Shown: positions 53,804 to 62,162 of the stretch, piece after piece
How positions within the stretch are numbered: the first letter of the stretch is position 1
How the letters are laid out: each line of letters opens with the position of its first letter
The notes under the pieces: model-generated
What the model saw: the letters and a program-made list of their open reading frames with translations, nothing else
What the model was told of the DNA's origin: nothing
Database searches by the model: none
DNA from: Micromonospora globbae
GTDB lineage: Bacteria; Actinomycetota; Actinomycetes; Mycobacteriales; Micromonosporaceae
Direction of reading: 5' to 3'
Assembly (NCBI RefSeq): GCF_003610785.1
Contig: NZ_RAQQ01000016.1
Coordinates: forward strand, 111,921 to 175,920
DNA: 64,000 nt
Position numbers and translations under genes: made by a program

Positions 53804-53941
53804 TGTCGGGCGACCTCAGGGTGTCCGGCGACCTCAGCGGTGTCGGGCGATCTCAGCGGTGTCGGGCGACCTCAGCGTTGTCCGGCCACCTCAGCGTTGT
53901 CCGGCCACCTCAGCGTGTCCGGCGACCTCAGCGGTGTCGGC
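53804..53941. repeat. 19-bp tandem array (about seven units)
   Basis: Units of 18-19 bp with consensus TGTCGGGCGACCTCAGCGG run from 53804 to 53941, varying at TGTCGGG/TGTCCGG and GAC/GAT/CAC. One unit has lost a base, so the array does not keep a reading frame, unlike the 54-bp array. Confidence 0.85.
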
Positions 53942-54214
53942 CGTCTGGACGGTGCCGGCGGGCTTGGCGGTCAGCGGGCCGGGCGGTGGGTGCCGGCCGG
54001 GCGGGAGCCCATCGGCCGGGGGCGGCCGGGGCGCGAACCCGAGGGACGGGTGCCGGCCCAGCGCCGGCGTGGGCGGCTGCGGTAGGGCGGCTCGGTGCCG
54101 CCCGGGTACGGCGCGGTGTCGTCCGTGGACATGGTTTCCCCGCTCCCGGCGCGGGTCCGCGCCGTCGCCGTGCTCAACGAGGACGGACGCCCGGACGTCG
54201 CTGCCGGGTTCGGG

Positions 54215-54886
54215 TCACATGCCGCGACGGGGGAGCGGGAGGTGGCCGGGGAGCAGGTCCGAGGTGAGCGTGACGCCGGACGCCCGGAGGGCGTCGATGA
54301 GCGTGTTCTGCACCAGGTAGGAGTCGGGCAGCCGCCAGCGGGCCTGCTCGGGCGCGACCGCCCAGCGTACGGCGCCCTCCGGCAGCCGGGTCGGCGGCGC
54401 CGGGATCCACGAGCCGATCCCGTGCCGGACCACGTGGAAGCAGTGCTCCAGCTCCGGCCGGAGCGGGTCACCGGGGCGTACCAGGAACATCCAGCGGCCG
54501 GTGGGGGTCACCAGCACCGGCCCGCGTACGCCGGCGCCGGCCGGGTGGGTCTGCACCGCGTCGAGCACCCGGCGGCCCAGGTGGGCGGGGACCTCCAGCA
54601 CGTCGAACGCCCGCCCGGTGGGCAGGAGGACACCGTGCGGGCGCGTCCGCCACCAGGTCGCCACCCGGGCCGGGTCGGCGCTGGCCGCGTGCTCCCAGTT
54701 CTCCAGTGCGGGGTGGCAGCCGATCGTCGGGCAGCCGGCCCGTCCACAGACGAAGCGGCTGCGGGCCAGGCACGCCCCCGGGGTCACCTCCCAGCCGTGG
54801 ACGGCGTAGCGCACGGCGACCCGGCGCAGCCGTACCCGTTCCAGTGGCGACAGTTGCGCGACCCGCGGGCCGACATTCCCCCACAT
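54215..54886 (-). CDS. PrimPol-like (bifunctional primase/polymerase N-domain) protein
   Basis: A 223-aa protein with the actinobacterial PrimPol-N arrangement: a helix ALRRVAVRYAVHGWEVTPGA-type start, then the cysteine cluster Cys39-x7-Cys47-x4-Cys52-x4-Cys57-His (CGRAGCPTIGCHPA), the acidic FDVLEVP strand, and LVTPTGRWMFLV. These fit the AEP superfamily fold, but the length is only that of the primase domain; no helicase follows. The start at ATG 54886 has GGGGAG 9 nt upstream; ATG 54895 and GTG 54946 are alternatives. It is divergent from the XRE regulator (244-bp gap). A role in plasmid- or phage-like replication or in repair is possible but unproven. Confidence 0.78.
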   Translation of the reverse strand: MWGNVGPRVAQLSPLERVRLRRVAVRYAVHGWEVTPGACLARSRFVCGRAGCPTIGCHPALENWEHAASADPARVATWWRTRPHGVLLPTGRAFDVLEVPAHLGRRVLDAVQTHPAGAGVRGPVLVTPTGRWMFLVRPGDPLRPELEHCFHVVRHGIGSWIPAPPTRLPEGAVRWAVAPEQARWRLPDSYLVQNTLIDALRASGVTLTSDLLPGHLPLPRRGM

Positions 54887-55130
54887 CGGTGCCATCTCCC
54901 CTCGTCGGGCCCGACCGCTCCGCGTTCTCACGTCGAGCGCCGTCACTGCCGTAACCCACGATCGTTGAGTTGACGAACGGCTGATGCAACTTGCACGAAA
55001 ACTACGAGGACTGGCTCAACGGCTGACGCACTGGCTGTGCGACCAGCGAAAACCTGAAGACGACGAGCGCCGCTTCCACGGCCGCCGCCCGGCACACCGG
55101 CGACCACACCACACAGGGGAGGGATGGGAG

Positions 55131-56360
55131 ATGGAGGAGCTACCCATAGGTCGTCGGGTGGCGTACTGGCGAGGCCGGCGCAAGATGTCGCAGCAGGTCT
55201 TCGCCGACCGGCTGGGCAAGTCGAAGAGCTGGGTGGACAAGGTCGAGCGCGGCGTGCGCCGGCTGGACAAGTTCTCGGTCCTCTACGAGATAGCCGACAT
55301 CCTCCAGGTCGACGTGCAGCTGCTGCTCGGCAAGGACCCGGAGCGGCGGACCGACGCGCTGAACTGCATCGACCAGGTCGAGGTCGAGGAGATCCGGGCG
55401 GCCCTCGAACGGTACGACTCGATGAGCGCCTACTTCGACGCCGCCCCGTACCCGCCGCCGCTGGCCGACATGCGCAAGGCGGTCAACCACGCCTGGCTCA
55501 CGTACCAGTACGGCCGCTACGGGATGCTGACCCGGGCGCTGCCGAAGCTGCTGCGCGACGCCCAGGCCGCCGACGCCGGCTACGGCGGCGACGACGCCCG
55601 GGAGGCCGCCCACCTGCTCGGGCAGGTCTACCAGATCGCCTCCTCGGTGCTGCGCAAGCTCGGCGAGTGCGACCTGGCCTGGCTCGCCGCCGACCGGTCG
55701 ATGGCGGTCGCCCAGCGGGCCGACGACCCGCTGCTGGCCGGGATCGCCACGACCCGGGTCTGCAACGCGCTGGTCGCCATGGGACGCCCCCGCCCCGCGC
55801 TGGAGCTCAACGTCACGATCGCCAACCGGCTGGCGCCCGGCGGCGCGAACGACGCCTCGCCGGAGCGGCTCAGCGTCTACGGGATGCTGCTGCTCCAGGG
55901 CGCGATGGCCGCCGCGCGGATCGGTGACTCGGCCACCGTCGACGACCTGATCAACGGCGCGCGCGAGGCCGCCACCCTGCTCGGCAGCGACCAGAACCAC
56001 TACTGGACGTCGTTCGGCCCCACGAACCTCGAACTGCACCGGGCCGCCGCGGCCGTCGAGCTGGGTGACGGCGGCCGGGCGGTCGAGGTGCACCAGCTCC
56101 ACATCCAGGAGCCCGCGTTCAACGCCCTGCTGCCCGAACGGCGGGCCCACCACCTGCTCGACATCGCCCGCGGCTTCGCCCAGATGGGCGACGTCGCCAA
56201 CGCCGGCGAGATGCTGTTGCGCGGCGACCGGCTCGCGCCGTCGGAGATCCGGTGCCGGCCGATCGCGCACGAGGTGATGTCGGACATCCTGCGTCGCACA
56301 CGTGGTGCGCCGCCTTCTCCGATTGCGGAGTTGGCTGAGCACATGGGAGTAGGAGTATGA
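55131..56360 (+). CDS. XRE-family regulator with TPR-like C-terminal domain
   Basis: A 409-aa protein: an N-terminal HTH (residues 6-65: LPIGRRVAYWRGRRKMSQQVFADRLG, KSKSWVDKVERGVRRLDKF) and a long alpha-helical part built of TPR-like repeats (about 110-400), including YLAWLAADRSMAVAQRAD-type helix pairs and LLDIARGFAQMGDVANAGEMLLRGDRL. Such actinobacterial XRE/TPR proteins often pair with small genes and may sense a ligand or partner. ATG 55131 has GGGAGG before it. It overlaps no gene but lies 13 bp upstream of a flavoprotein gene, so the two form an operon. Divergent from the PrimPol gene. Confidence 0.88.
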   Translation: MEELPIGRRVAYWRGRRKMSQQVFADRLGKSKSWVDKVERGVRRLDKFSVLYEIADILQVDVQLLLGKDPERRTDALNCIDQVEVEEIRAALERYDSMSAYFDAAPYPPPLADMRKAVNHAWLTYQYGRYGMLTRALPKLLRDAQAADAGYGGDDAREAAHLLGQVYQIASSVLRKLGECDLAWLAADRSMAVAQRADDPLLAGIATTRVCNALVAMGRPRPALELNVTIANRLAPGGANDASPERLSVYGMLLLQGAMAAARIGDSATVDDLINGAREAATLLGSDQNHYWTSFGPTNLELHRAAAAVELGDGGRAVEVHQLHIQEPAFNALLPERRAHHLLDIARGFAQMGDVANAGEMLLRGDRLAPSEIRCRPIAHEVMSDILRRTRGAPPSPIAELAEHMGVGV

Positions 56361-56373
56361 GCACGGAGCCGGC

Positions 56374-56949
56374 ATGATGTCCGGCCCGCAATCCGTCGAC
56401 GGGCGCCGCGAGGTGCTCTACGTCATCGCCTGCGGCTCGCCGCTGGCCCGGCACGTCGGACGGCTGGTCGACCTGGCCCAGCAGGACGGCTGGGACGTGT
56501 GTGTGATCACGACCCCGGACGGCGCGAAGTTCGTCGACCGGCCCGCCCTGGTCCGGCAGACCGGCCACCCCGTCCGGACGCACTACAAGCAGCCGGGCGA
56601 CCCGGACCTGCTGCCGCCGGCGAACGCCATGATCGTCTGCCCGGCCACGGTCAACACGGTCAACAAGTGGGCCGCCGGGATCACCGACACCCTTGCGCTC
56701 GGGTTGCTCGTGGAGGCGCAGGGCCTCGGCGTACCCATCGTGGCCGTGCCCTTCACGAACGCGGCGATGGCCGCCCACCCGGCGTTCCGGGCCGGCCTCG
56801 CCCGGCTCGACGAGTGGGGGGTCACGGTGCTCTTCGGCGACCACGTCTTCCCGCTGCACGCACCCGGGACCGGAGAGCGGCACCTGCACGCGTTCCCCTG
56901 GGGGATCGGCCTCACCGCGCTGCGGGCCCGGCTCTGCCCGCTGGTCTGA
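56374..56949 (+). CDS. Flavoprotein (CoaC/UbiX-like fold)
   Basis: A 191-aa protein of the flavoprotein superfamily that includes phosphopantothenoylcysteine decarboxylase. Marks are VIACGSPLARHVGRLVDLAQ, ITTPDGAKFVD, and the FMN-binding VCPATVNTVNKWAAGITDTLALGLL. There is no catalytic PXMNXXMW loop of CoaC decarboxylases, so it is probably a distant relative. The start is ATG 56374 with GGAG upstream; ATG 56377 is the alternative. It follows the XRE regulator by 13 bp and probably works with it. XRE-flavoprotein pairs recur in actinomycetes with no assigned function. Confidence 0.82.
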   Translation: MMSGPQSVDGRREVLYVIACGSPLARHVGRLVDLAQQDGWDVCVITTPDGAKFVDRPALVRQTGHPVRTHYKQPGDPDLLPPANAMIVCPATVNTVNKWAAGITDTLALGLLVEAQGLGVPIVAVPFTNAAMAAHPAFRAGLARLDEWGVTVLFGDHVFPLHAPGTGERHLHAFPWGIGLTALRARLCPLV

Positions 56950-57031
56950 GCGCGCGGTACGCGCAGCCTGATCGGCCCGGTCCGGCGGGGGAGGCGGCCG
57001 GGCACCGCCCGCGCCGGTAAGCTGGCCCGCC

Positions 57032-57904
57032 GTGAGCACAACCGCATCCGGACCGACGGTGACCGACGTGGTGGCCGAGCTGGAGCGGCGCTACCCGCCC
57101 GTCTGGGCCGAGGACTGGGACCGGGTCGGTCTGGTGCTCGGTGAGCCGTCCGCCCCGGTTCGCCGGGTTCTGTGCGTGGTGGACGTGGTGCCCGAGACCG
57201 TCGCCGAGGCGCTCGACGCCGGCGTGGACCTGATCGTCGCCCACCACCCGCTGCTGCTCCGCGGGGTCTCCTCGGTCGCGCCGACCACGTACAAGGGGCG
57301 GATCGTCCACCGGCTGATCCGGGCCGGGATGGCGCTCTACGTGGCGCACACCAACGCCGACGTGGCCGCCCCCGGGGTGTCCGACGCGCTCGCCGCCCGG
57401 TTCGGGCTGACCGACCTGAGGCCGCTGCGTCCGCCCGCGCCCGGCGCGCCCGCGTACGGCCCCGGGCGCGGTTTCGGCCGGATCGGTGAACTGCCCCGCC
57501 CCATGACCCTCGCCGAGCTGACCCGGCACGCCGCCGCCGTGCTGCCCGCCACCGCCTGGGGCGTACGCGCCGCCGGGGACCCGGATCGGACGGTGCGTAC
57601 GCTCGCGGTCAGCGGCGGCTCCGGCGACTCCTTCCTCACCGACGCGACCGCCGCCGGCGTGGACGCGTTCCTCACCGCCGACCTGCGGCACCACCCGGCC
57701 GGGGAGCACCTCGCCGACGAGGGGCCCGCCCTGCTCGACGCCGCCCACTGGGCGACCGAGCGGCCGTGGCTGGACGACCTGGCCGCGCTCCTGCGGGAGG
57801 CGCCGGGGGTCGAGACCCTGGTGTCCGACCTGGACACCGACCCGTGGACCGTGCATGCTTGCGCACCCGCTGTGGACGACAAGGAGCCCCGACGTGAAGG
57901 CTGA
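57032..57904 (+). CDS. Nif3-like dinuclear metal protein
   Basis: A 290-aa protein of the Nif3 family (NGG1-interacting factor 3-like). The metal-site motifs are AHHPLLLRG (His71, His72) and AHTNADVAAPG (His106, Asp110), typical of the conserved metal pair. A C-terminal histidine patch (RHHPAGEHLADEG) completes the site. The family is widespread and the biochemical role is unsettled (a GTP cyclohydrolase-like hydrolase activity has been suggested). GTG 57032 is the first codon. It overlaps the next gene by 11 nt, and the three-gene set Nif3-zinc ribbon-RNase H recurs in mycobacteria. Confidence 0.92.
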   Translation: MSTTASGPTVTDVVAELERRYPPVWAEDWDRVGLVLGEPSAPVRRVLCVVDVVPETVAEALDAGVDLIVAHHPLLLRGVSSVAPTTYKGRIVHRLIRAGMALYVAHTNADVAAPGVSDALAARFGLTDLRPLRPPAPGAPAYGPGRGFGRIGELPRPMTLAELTRHAAAVLPATAWGVRAAGDPDRTVRTLAVSGGSGDSFLTDATAAGVDAFLTADLRHHPAGEHLADEGPALLDAAHWATERPWLDDLAALLREAPGVETLVSDLDTDPWTVHACAPAVDDKEPRREG

Positions 57905-58631
57905 CCCGCAGGTCCAGCGCCGCCTGCTCGACCTCCAGGCGATCGACACCGCACTCGCCCAGCTCGCCCACCGGCGCCGCACGCTGCCCGAGCGGGCCGA
58001 GCTGGAGGCGCTGGCCCGGGAGCTGTCCGCGCTGGAGGACGAGCGGGTACGCGCCCAGGTGGCAGTCGACGACCTGGACCGGGACATCGCCCGGCTGGAG
58101 AAGGACATCGACCAGGTCCGGGCCCGCAAGGAGAAGGACGAGGCGCGGCTCGCCGCCGGCAGCGGCCCGGCCCGCGAGCTGGAGGCGCTCCAGCACGAAC
58201 TGGTGTCGCTGAACCGCCGGCAGAGCGACCTGGAGGACGCCGAGCTGGAGCTCATGGAGCAGCGGGAGACCGCCCAGGGCGTCCTCGACGGCGTGGAGCA
58301 GCGGCTCGCCGAGGCGCGGGAGAAGCGGGCGGCCACCGAGCAGCGCCGCGACGAGAGCCTCGCCGAGATCGCCAAGGAGGAGGAGTTCAGGCGGTCGGCG
58401 CGGGCGCCGCTCGCCGCGGACCTCCCGTCCGACCTGGTGGCGCTCTACGACCGGATCCGCGAGGACACCGGGCTCGGCGCCGCGCTGCTCACCGCGGGCC
58501 GCTGCGGCGGCTGCCGGTTGGAGCTGGCCGGCGCCGACCTGGCCCGAATCCGCGCGGCGGCCCCGGACGACGTGGTCCGCTGCGAGGAGTGCCGGCGGAT
58601 CATGGTGCGGACGAACGAGTCGGGTCTGTAG
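57894..58631 (+). CDS. Coiled-coil protein with C-terminal C4 zinc ribbon
   Basis: A 245-aa protein: a long coiled coil (about residues 10-170, rich in Glu/Arg/Leu with heptads such as LERELSALEDERVRAQV) then a small C4 zinc ribbon (about 203-235: CGGCRLEL ... CEECRRIMV). This matches the actinobacterial Rv2229c-like family. The function is unknown; a scaffold or RNA/DNA-binding role is possible. GTG 57894 has AAGGAG upstream and lies inside the 3' end of the Nif3 gene, so translation is coupled. The RNase H gene starts 6 bp after its stop. Confidence 0.9.
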   Translation: MKADPQVQRRLLDLQAIDTALAQLAHRRRTLPERAELEALARELSALEDERVRAQVAVDDLDRDIARLEKDIDQVRARKEKDEARLAAGSGPARELEALQHELVSLNRRQSDLEDAELELMEQRETAQGVLDGVEQRLAEAREKRAATEQRRDESLAEIAKEEEFRRSARAPLAADLPSDLVALYDRIREDTGLGAALLTAGRCGGCRLELAGADLARIRAAAPDDVVRCEECRRIMVRTNESGL

Positions 58632-58637
58632 GCGGCG

Positions 58638-59855
58638 ATGGCGTCACGGGTGGTCCTGGTCGAGGCGGACGGCGGGTCCCGGGGCAACCCCGGCCCGGCC
58701 GGGTACGGCGCGGTGGTCCGCGACGCGGACACCGGCGAGGTGCTCGCCGAACGGTCCGGGTCGATCGGGGTGACCACCAACAACGTGGCCGAGTACCGGG
58801 GCCTGATCGCCGGGCTGGAGGCCGCCGCCGACCTCGGCGCCACGGAGGTCGAGGCCCGGATGGACTCGAAGCTCGTGGTGGAGCAGATGTGCGGCCGCTG
58901 GCAGATCAAGAACGCCGGGCTGCGGCCGCTCGCCGCGCAGGCCGCGGAACTGGTCAGCCGCTTCGCCGCGGTGCGCTTCACGTGGGTTCCCCGGGAGCGC
59001 AACCGCCACGCGGACGCGCTGGCCAACGCCGCCATGGACGAGGCGGCCGGCGCGCCGGCCCGGCCGGTGGTCGACCGGCCCCGCATCGTCGAGCCCCCAC
59101 GTGAGGTCGGCGGCGCCGACCCGGCGGCCCGGGATGCGGCCCGCGAGGTCGCCGCCCACGCCGCCACGGCGCGGACGACCGGCAGCGACGCGACCACGGC
59201 ACCCGCCTCCTGGGAGCCCCGCCCCAGCCTCACGGCGACCCGGCTGCTGCTGGTGCGCCACGGCGAGACCGAGTACACCGAGCAGCGGCGCTACTCCGGC
59301 CGCGGTGACGTCGCGCTCTCCGCCCGGGGGCGGGAGCAGGCGCGGGCCACGGGCGCCCGGGTGGCCGCGCTGGCGCCCGGTGCGGTCGCCGTGGTCACCT
59401 CACCGCTGTCCCGCTGCACGGCGACCGCCGAGGCCATCGCCGCGGCGCTCGGCGGTGTGCCGGTACGCCGCGACGACGACCTCATCGAGTGCGACTTCGG
59501 CGCCTGGGAGGGGCGGACGTTCGCCGAGGTGCGCGAGGGCTGGCCGGGCGAACTGGACGCCTGGCTCGCCTCGACGGCGGTGGCGCCGCCGCAGGGGGAG
59601 TCGTTCGTGCAGGTCGCCGAGCGGGCGACACGGGCCGTGGCCGCGCTGTGCGCCGCGTACCCCCGGGAGACCGTCGTGGTGGTCTCCCACGTCTCGCCGA
59701 TCAAGCTGATCCTCCGCGACGCCCTCGCGGCCGGCGACGCCTTCCTGCACCGGCTCTACCTCGACGCCGCCGGCATCTCCGTGCTGGACCTGTGGCCCGA
59801 CGGCGGCGTCGCGGTCCGGTCCGTCAACGACACCGCCCACCTGGCGAGCGTCTGA
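58638..59855 (+). CDS. Bifunctional RNase HI / histidine phosphatase
   Basis: A 405-aa fusion. Residues 1-135 form RNase HI, with catalytic Asp11 (DGGSRGNPGPAGYG), Glu52, Asp76 and Asp126; it removes RNA from RNA-DNA hybrids. A flexible Ala/Arg/Pro linker (136-200) follows, then a histidine phosphatase domain with RHG at 207-209 (LLVRHGETEYTEQRRYSGRGD) and the later His in VVVVSHVSPIK; this half resembles alpha-ribazole phosphatase CobC. The same fusion is known in mycobacteria (Rv2228c), where both halves are active. ATG 58638 lies 6 bp after the zinc-ribbon gene stop. It ends the trio. Confidence 0.94.
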   Translation: MASRVVLVEADGGSRGNPGPAGYGAVVRDADTGEVLAERSGSIGVTTNNVAEYRGLIAGLEAAADLGATEVEARMDSKLVVEQMCGRWQIKNAGLRPLAAQAAELVSRFAAVRFTWVPRERNRHADALANAAMDEAAGAPARPVVDRPRIVEPPREVGGADPAARDAAREVAAHAATARTTGSDATTAPASWEPRPSLTATRLLLVRHGETEYTEQRRYSGRGDVALSARGREQARATGARVAALAPGAVAVVTSPLSRCTATAEAIAAALGGVPVRRDDDLIECDFGAWEGRTFAEVREGWPGELDAWLASTAVAPPQGESFVQVAERATRAVAALCAAYPRETVVVVSHVSPIKLILRDALAAGDAFLHRLYLDAAGISVLDLWPDGGVAVRSVNDTAHLASV

Positions 59856-59976
59856 GTCAGCCGGCCAGGAACCTGGCCGGCATCGGGGCATCGCGCCAGA
59901 TCCAGTCGGCAACCTGTGGCCCACCATTCGGCGCAGCGGATCCGCCGTTCGGCGCAGCACCACCGGAACGGGAAGC

Positions 59977-59990
59977 GTGACGCCCGTCAC
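59977..59990 (+). promoter_or_regulatory. Crp/GlxR-like site before the MctP operon
   Basis: GTGACGCCCGTCAC matches GTGA-N6-TCAC, the pattern of actinobacterial cAMP-receptor sites (consensus TGTGA-N6-TCACA, here CGTGA...TCACA). It lies 58 bp before the first codon of the DUF3311-mctP operon, where an activator or repressor would bind. Only one site is seen. Confidence 0.45.
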
Positions 59991-60047
59991 ACAGTCGTAG
60001 CCTCCGGCCGTCACAACGCGAGTCATGACTTCCCGGAGGTGTGTCAC

Positions 60048-60290
60048 ATGGCTGCACCGGACCCGGAGGCGCCGCTCACGGCGTCGTCCAGGGCGAAGGA
60101 CAAGAGTCCCTGGAACTGGCTGCTGCTCGTCCCGATCGTGGTGCCGCTCGTGCCCGCGTTCTTCAACGGCGACTCGCCACGCCTGTTCGGCTTCCCCCGC
60201 TTCTACTGGCTCCAGCTCGCCTACATCGTCCTCGGCGTGGCGACCACCACCGTGGTGTACCAGCTCACGAAGAGGCGGGGTGACCGCTGA
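60048..60290 (+). CDS. DUF3311 small membrane protein
   Basis: An 80-aa protein with two membrane helices (about 25-42 and 53-72: WLLLVPIVVPLVPAFF and YWLQLAYIVLGVATTTVVY). Short DUF3311 proteins precede sodium-solute symporters, and this one overlaps mctP as TGATG. It probably acts as a small accessory subunit of the transporter. ATG 60048 has GGAGG upstream with a normal spacer. The N-terminal segment is polar. Confidence 0.88.
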   Translation: MAAPDPEAPLTASSRAKDKSPWNWLLLVPIVVPLVPAFFNGDSPRLFGFPRFYWLQLAYIVLGVATTTVVYQLTKRRGDR

Positions 60291-61939
60291 TGTGGCGCGA
60301 CCACCTCACCGAGATCATCATCTTCACGCTGCTGTTCCTGCTGGTCAGCGCGATGGGCTTCGTGGCCGCGCGGTGGCGGGCCCCGAGGGACATGGCCCAC
60401 CTCGACGAGTGGGGGCTGGGCGGGCGCAACTTCGGCGGCTGGATCACCTGGTTCCTCGTCGGCGGTGACCTCTACACGGCGTACACGTTCGTGGCCGTGC
60501 CGGCGCTCGTCTTCGGCGCGGGCGCGATGGGCTTCTTCGCCGTGCCGTACACCATCGTCATCTACCCGCTGGTGTTCCTGGTGCTGGTCCGCCTCTGGTC
60601 GGTGTCGCACCGGCACGGCTTCGTCACCCCGGCCGACTTCGTCCGCAGCCGGTTCGACTCGCCCGTGCTGGCGCTGCTGATCGCGATCACCGGCATCGTC
60701 GCCACCATGCCGTACATCGCCCTGCAACTGGTCGGCATCGAGTCGGTGCTCAAGGCCATGGGAGTCACCGGCGAGAGCACCATCGCCCGGCACCTGCCGA
60801 TCATCGTGGCGTTCGCCATCCTGGCCGCGTACACCTACCAGTCCGGGTTGCGGGCGCCCGCGCTCATCGCGTTCGTCAAGGACTCGCTCATCTACATCGT
60901 GATCCTCGTGGCGATCTTCTGGCTGCCGTACAAGCTCGGCGGCTGGGACGACATCTTCGCCGCGGCGGACGCGAAGTTCGACGCCTCACCGGCGCCGGGC
61001 GACGGGGTGCTGCTCAACGCCAACAACCAGCTCCAGTACGTGACGCTCGCGTTCGGTTCGGCGCTCGCGCTCTTCCTCTACCCACACAGCCTCACCGGTG
61101 TGCTCGCCAGCCGGAACCGGGACGTCATCAAGCGGAACATGTCCGCCCTGCCCGCGTACAGCCTGCTGCTCGGGCTCATCGCGCTGCTCGGTTACATGGC
61201 GATCGCGGCCGACGTGACGCCGTTGCCCGGTGCGAAGGAGGGCACCACCGACAGCAACACGATCGTGCCGCTGCTGTTCGACCAGCAGTTCCCGGACTGG
61301 TTCGCCGGCGTCGCGTACGCGGCCATCGGCATCGGCGCCCTCGTGCCGGCGGCGATCATGTCGATCGCGGCGGCGAACCTGTTCACCCGCAACATCTACA
61401 AGGAGTACCTGCGGCGCGACGCCACCCCGGCGCAGGAGGCGAACGTCTCGAAGATCACCTCGCTCGTCGTGAAGATCGGCGCGGTGGCCTGCATCGTCTT
61501 CCTCGACCCGCAGTTCTCCATCGACCTGCAGCTCATCGGCGGCGTGATCATCCTCCAGACGCTGCCGGCCGTGGCCCTCGGCCTCTACACCCGCTGGTTC
61601 CACCGCGGCGCGCTGGTCGCGGGCTGGGTGGCCGGCATGGGGCTCGGGATGTGGATGCTCTACCAGATCTCCAGCCCGACCCGGAAGCACTTCGCCGGCT
61701 CGGCCTTCCCGCTGGAGAAGTTCGGCTTCGACACCCAGAAGACGATCTACGTGGGGATCGTGGCCGTCCTGGTCAACCTGCTCGTCGCGGCGCTCGTGAC
61801 GCTGCTGCTGCGGGCGGTGAAGGTCCGCGACGGCGTCGACGGCACCCAGCCGGACGACTACTTCGCCGACGAGGGCGACCCGCGTGTGACCCCCGGCGAC
61901 CGCCGGGACGCCGACGCCGCCCCCGAACCGGTGGCCTGA
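60290..61939 (+). CDS. mctP: MctP-type sodium:solute symporter
   Basis: A 549-aa SSS-family transporter with about 13 membrane helices. Members of the MctP branch take up monocarboxylates (acetate, lactate, pyruvate); the family sequence WLGLGGRNFGGWITWFLVGGDLYTAYTF-type motif at 45-70 and the sodium-motif GSALALFLYPHSLTGVLASRNRD near 270 are present, and a disordered C-tail follows. Coupling to DUF3311 by TGATG overlap fits. Substrate is inferred from the family. A hairpin terminator follows at 61948. Confidence 0.92.
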   Translation: MWRDHLTEIIIFTLLFLLVSAMGFVAARWRAPRDMAHLDEWGLGGRNFGGWITWFLVGGDLYTAYTFVAVPALVFGAGAMGFFAVPYTIVIYPLVFLVLVRLWSVSHRHGFVTPADFVRSRFDSPVLALLIAITGIVATMPYIALQLVGIESVLKAMGVTGESTIARHLPIIVAFAILAAYTYQSGLRAPALIAFVKDSLIYIVILVAIFWLPYKLGGWDDIFAAADAKFDASPAPGDGVLLNANNQLQYVTLAFGSALALFLYPHSLTGVLASRNRDVIKRNMSALPAYSLLLGLIALLGYMAIAADVTPLPGAKEGTTDSNTIVPLLFDQQFPDWFAGVAYAAIGIGALVPAAIMSIAAANLFTRNIYKEYLRRDATPAQEANVSKITSLVVKIGAVACIVFLDPQFSIDLQLIGGVIILQTLPAVALGLYTRWFHRGALVAGWVAGMGLGMWMLYQISSPTRKHFAGSAFPLEKFGFDTQKTIYVGIVAVLVNLLVAALVTLLLRAVKVRDGVDGTQPDDYFADEGDPRVTPGDRRDADAAPEPVA

Positions 61940-61947
61940 CGGAATCC

Positions 61948-61983
61948 GGCCCCCGCACGAGCGCCCGGCGCCGTGCGGGGGCC
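61948..61983 (+). terminator. Terminator after mctP
   Basis: Perfect 11-bp arms GGCCCCCGCAC (61948-61958) and GTGCGGGGGCC (61973-61983) with a 14-nt loop, 8 bp after the mctP stop. Confidence 0.8.
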
Positions 61984-62071
61984 TGCCGGTCGTGCGGGCG
62001 GTGGTCGGCCGGACCTGTGGCCGGCGCCGTCCTGCGGTCGGCGTCGCCGCTGGCTGGTCCTGCGCGCCGAC

Positions 62072-62114
62072 GGCCCGTTCCCGGCCAGCCGGTCCTGTTG
62101 GCCGGGAACGGGCC
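62072..62114. terminator. Second hairpin between mctP and marR
   Basis: Perfect 16-bp arms (62072-62087, GGCCCGTTCCCGGCCA, and 62099-62114) enclose an 11-nt loop. It lies about 50 bp past the marR stop on the minus strand and can terminate both genes. Confidence 0.75.
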
Positions 62115-62162
62115 AGGCTGGCCGGTTGTGCGGGCGGCCTGGCGGTCCGCTTCCCGGTCGGC

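Larger units (their letters stand above)
52313..54214. other. Repeat-rich intergenic stretch without clear genes
   Basis: Nearly 1.9 kb between the DUF3040 gene and the PrimPol-like gene. It contains four separate tandem arrays (units of 20, 54, about 17 and 19 bp), an inverted repeat copy and a pair of 19-bp dispersed repeats. All six frames stay open over the 54-bp array because its unit is a multiple of three and contains no stop. I see only one possible coding remnant (53614). No transposase, recombinase or RNA gene is visible. Confidence 0.7.

Noticed and set aside
57894..58631. Treating the coiled-coil/zinc-ribbon protein as a chromosome-segregation SMC fragment
   Set aside because: It has no ATPase head and matches the stand-alone actinobacterial family that accompanies Nif3 and RNase H.
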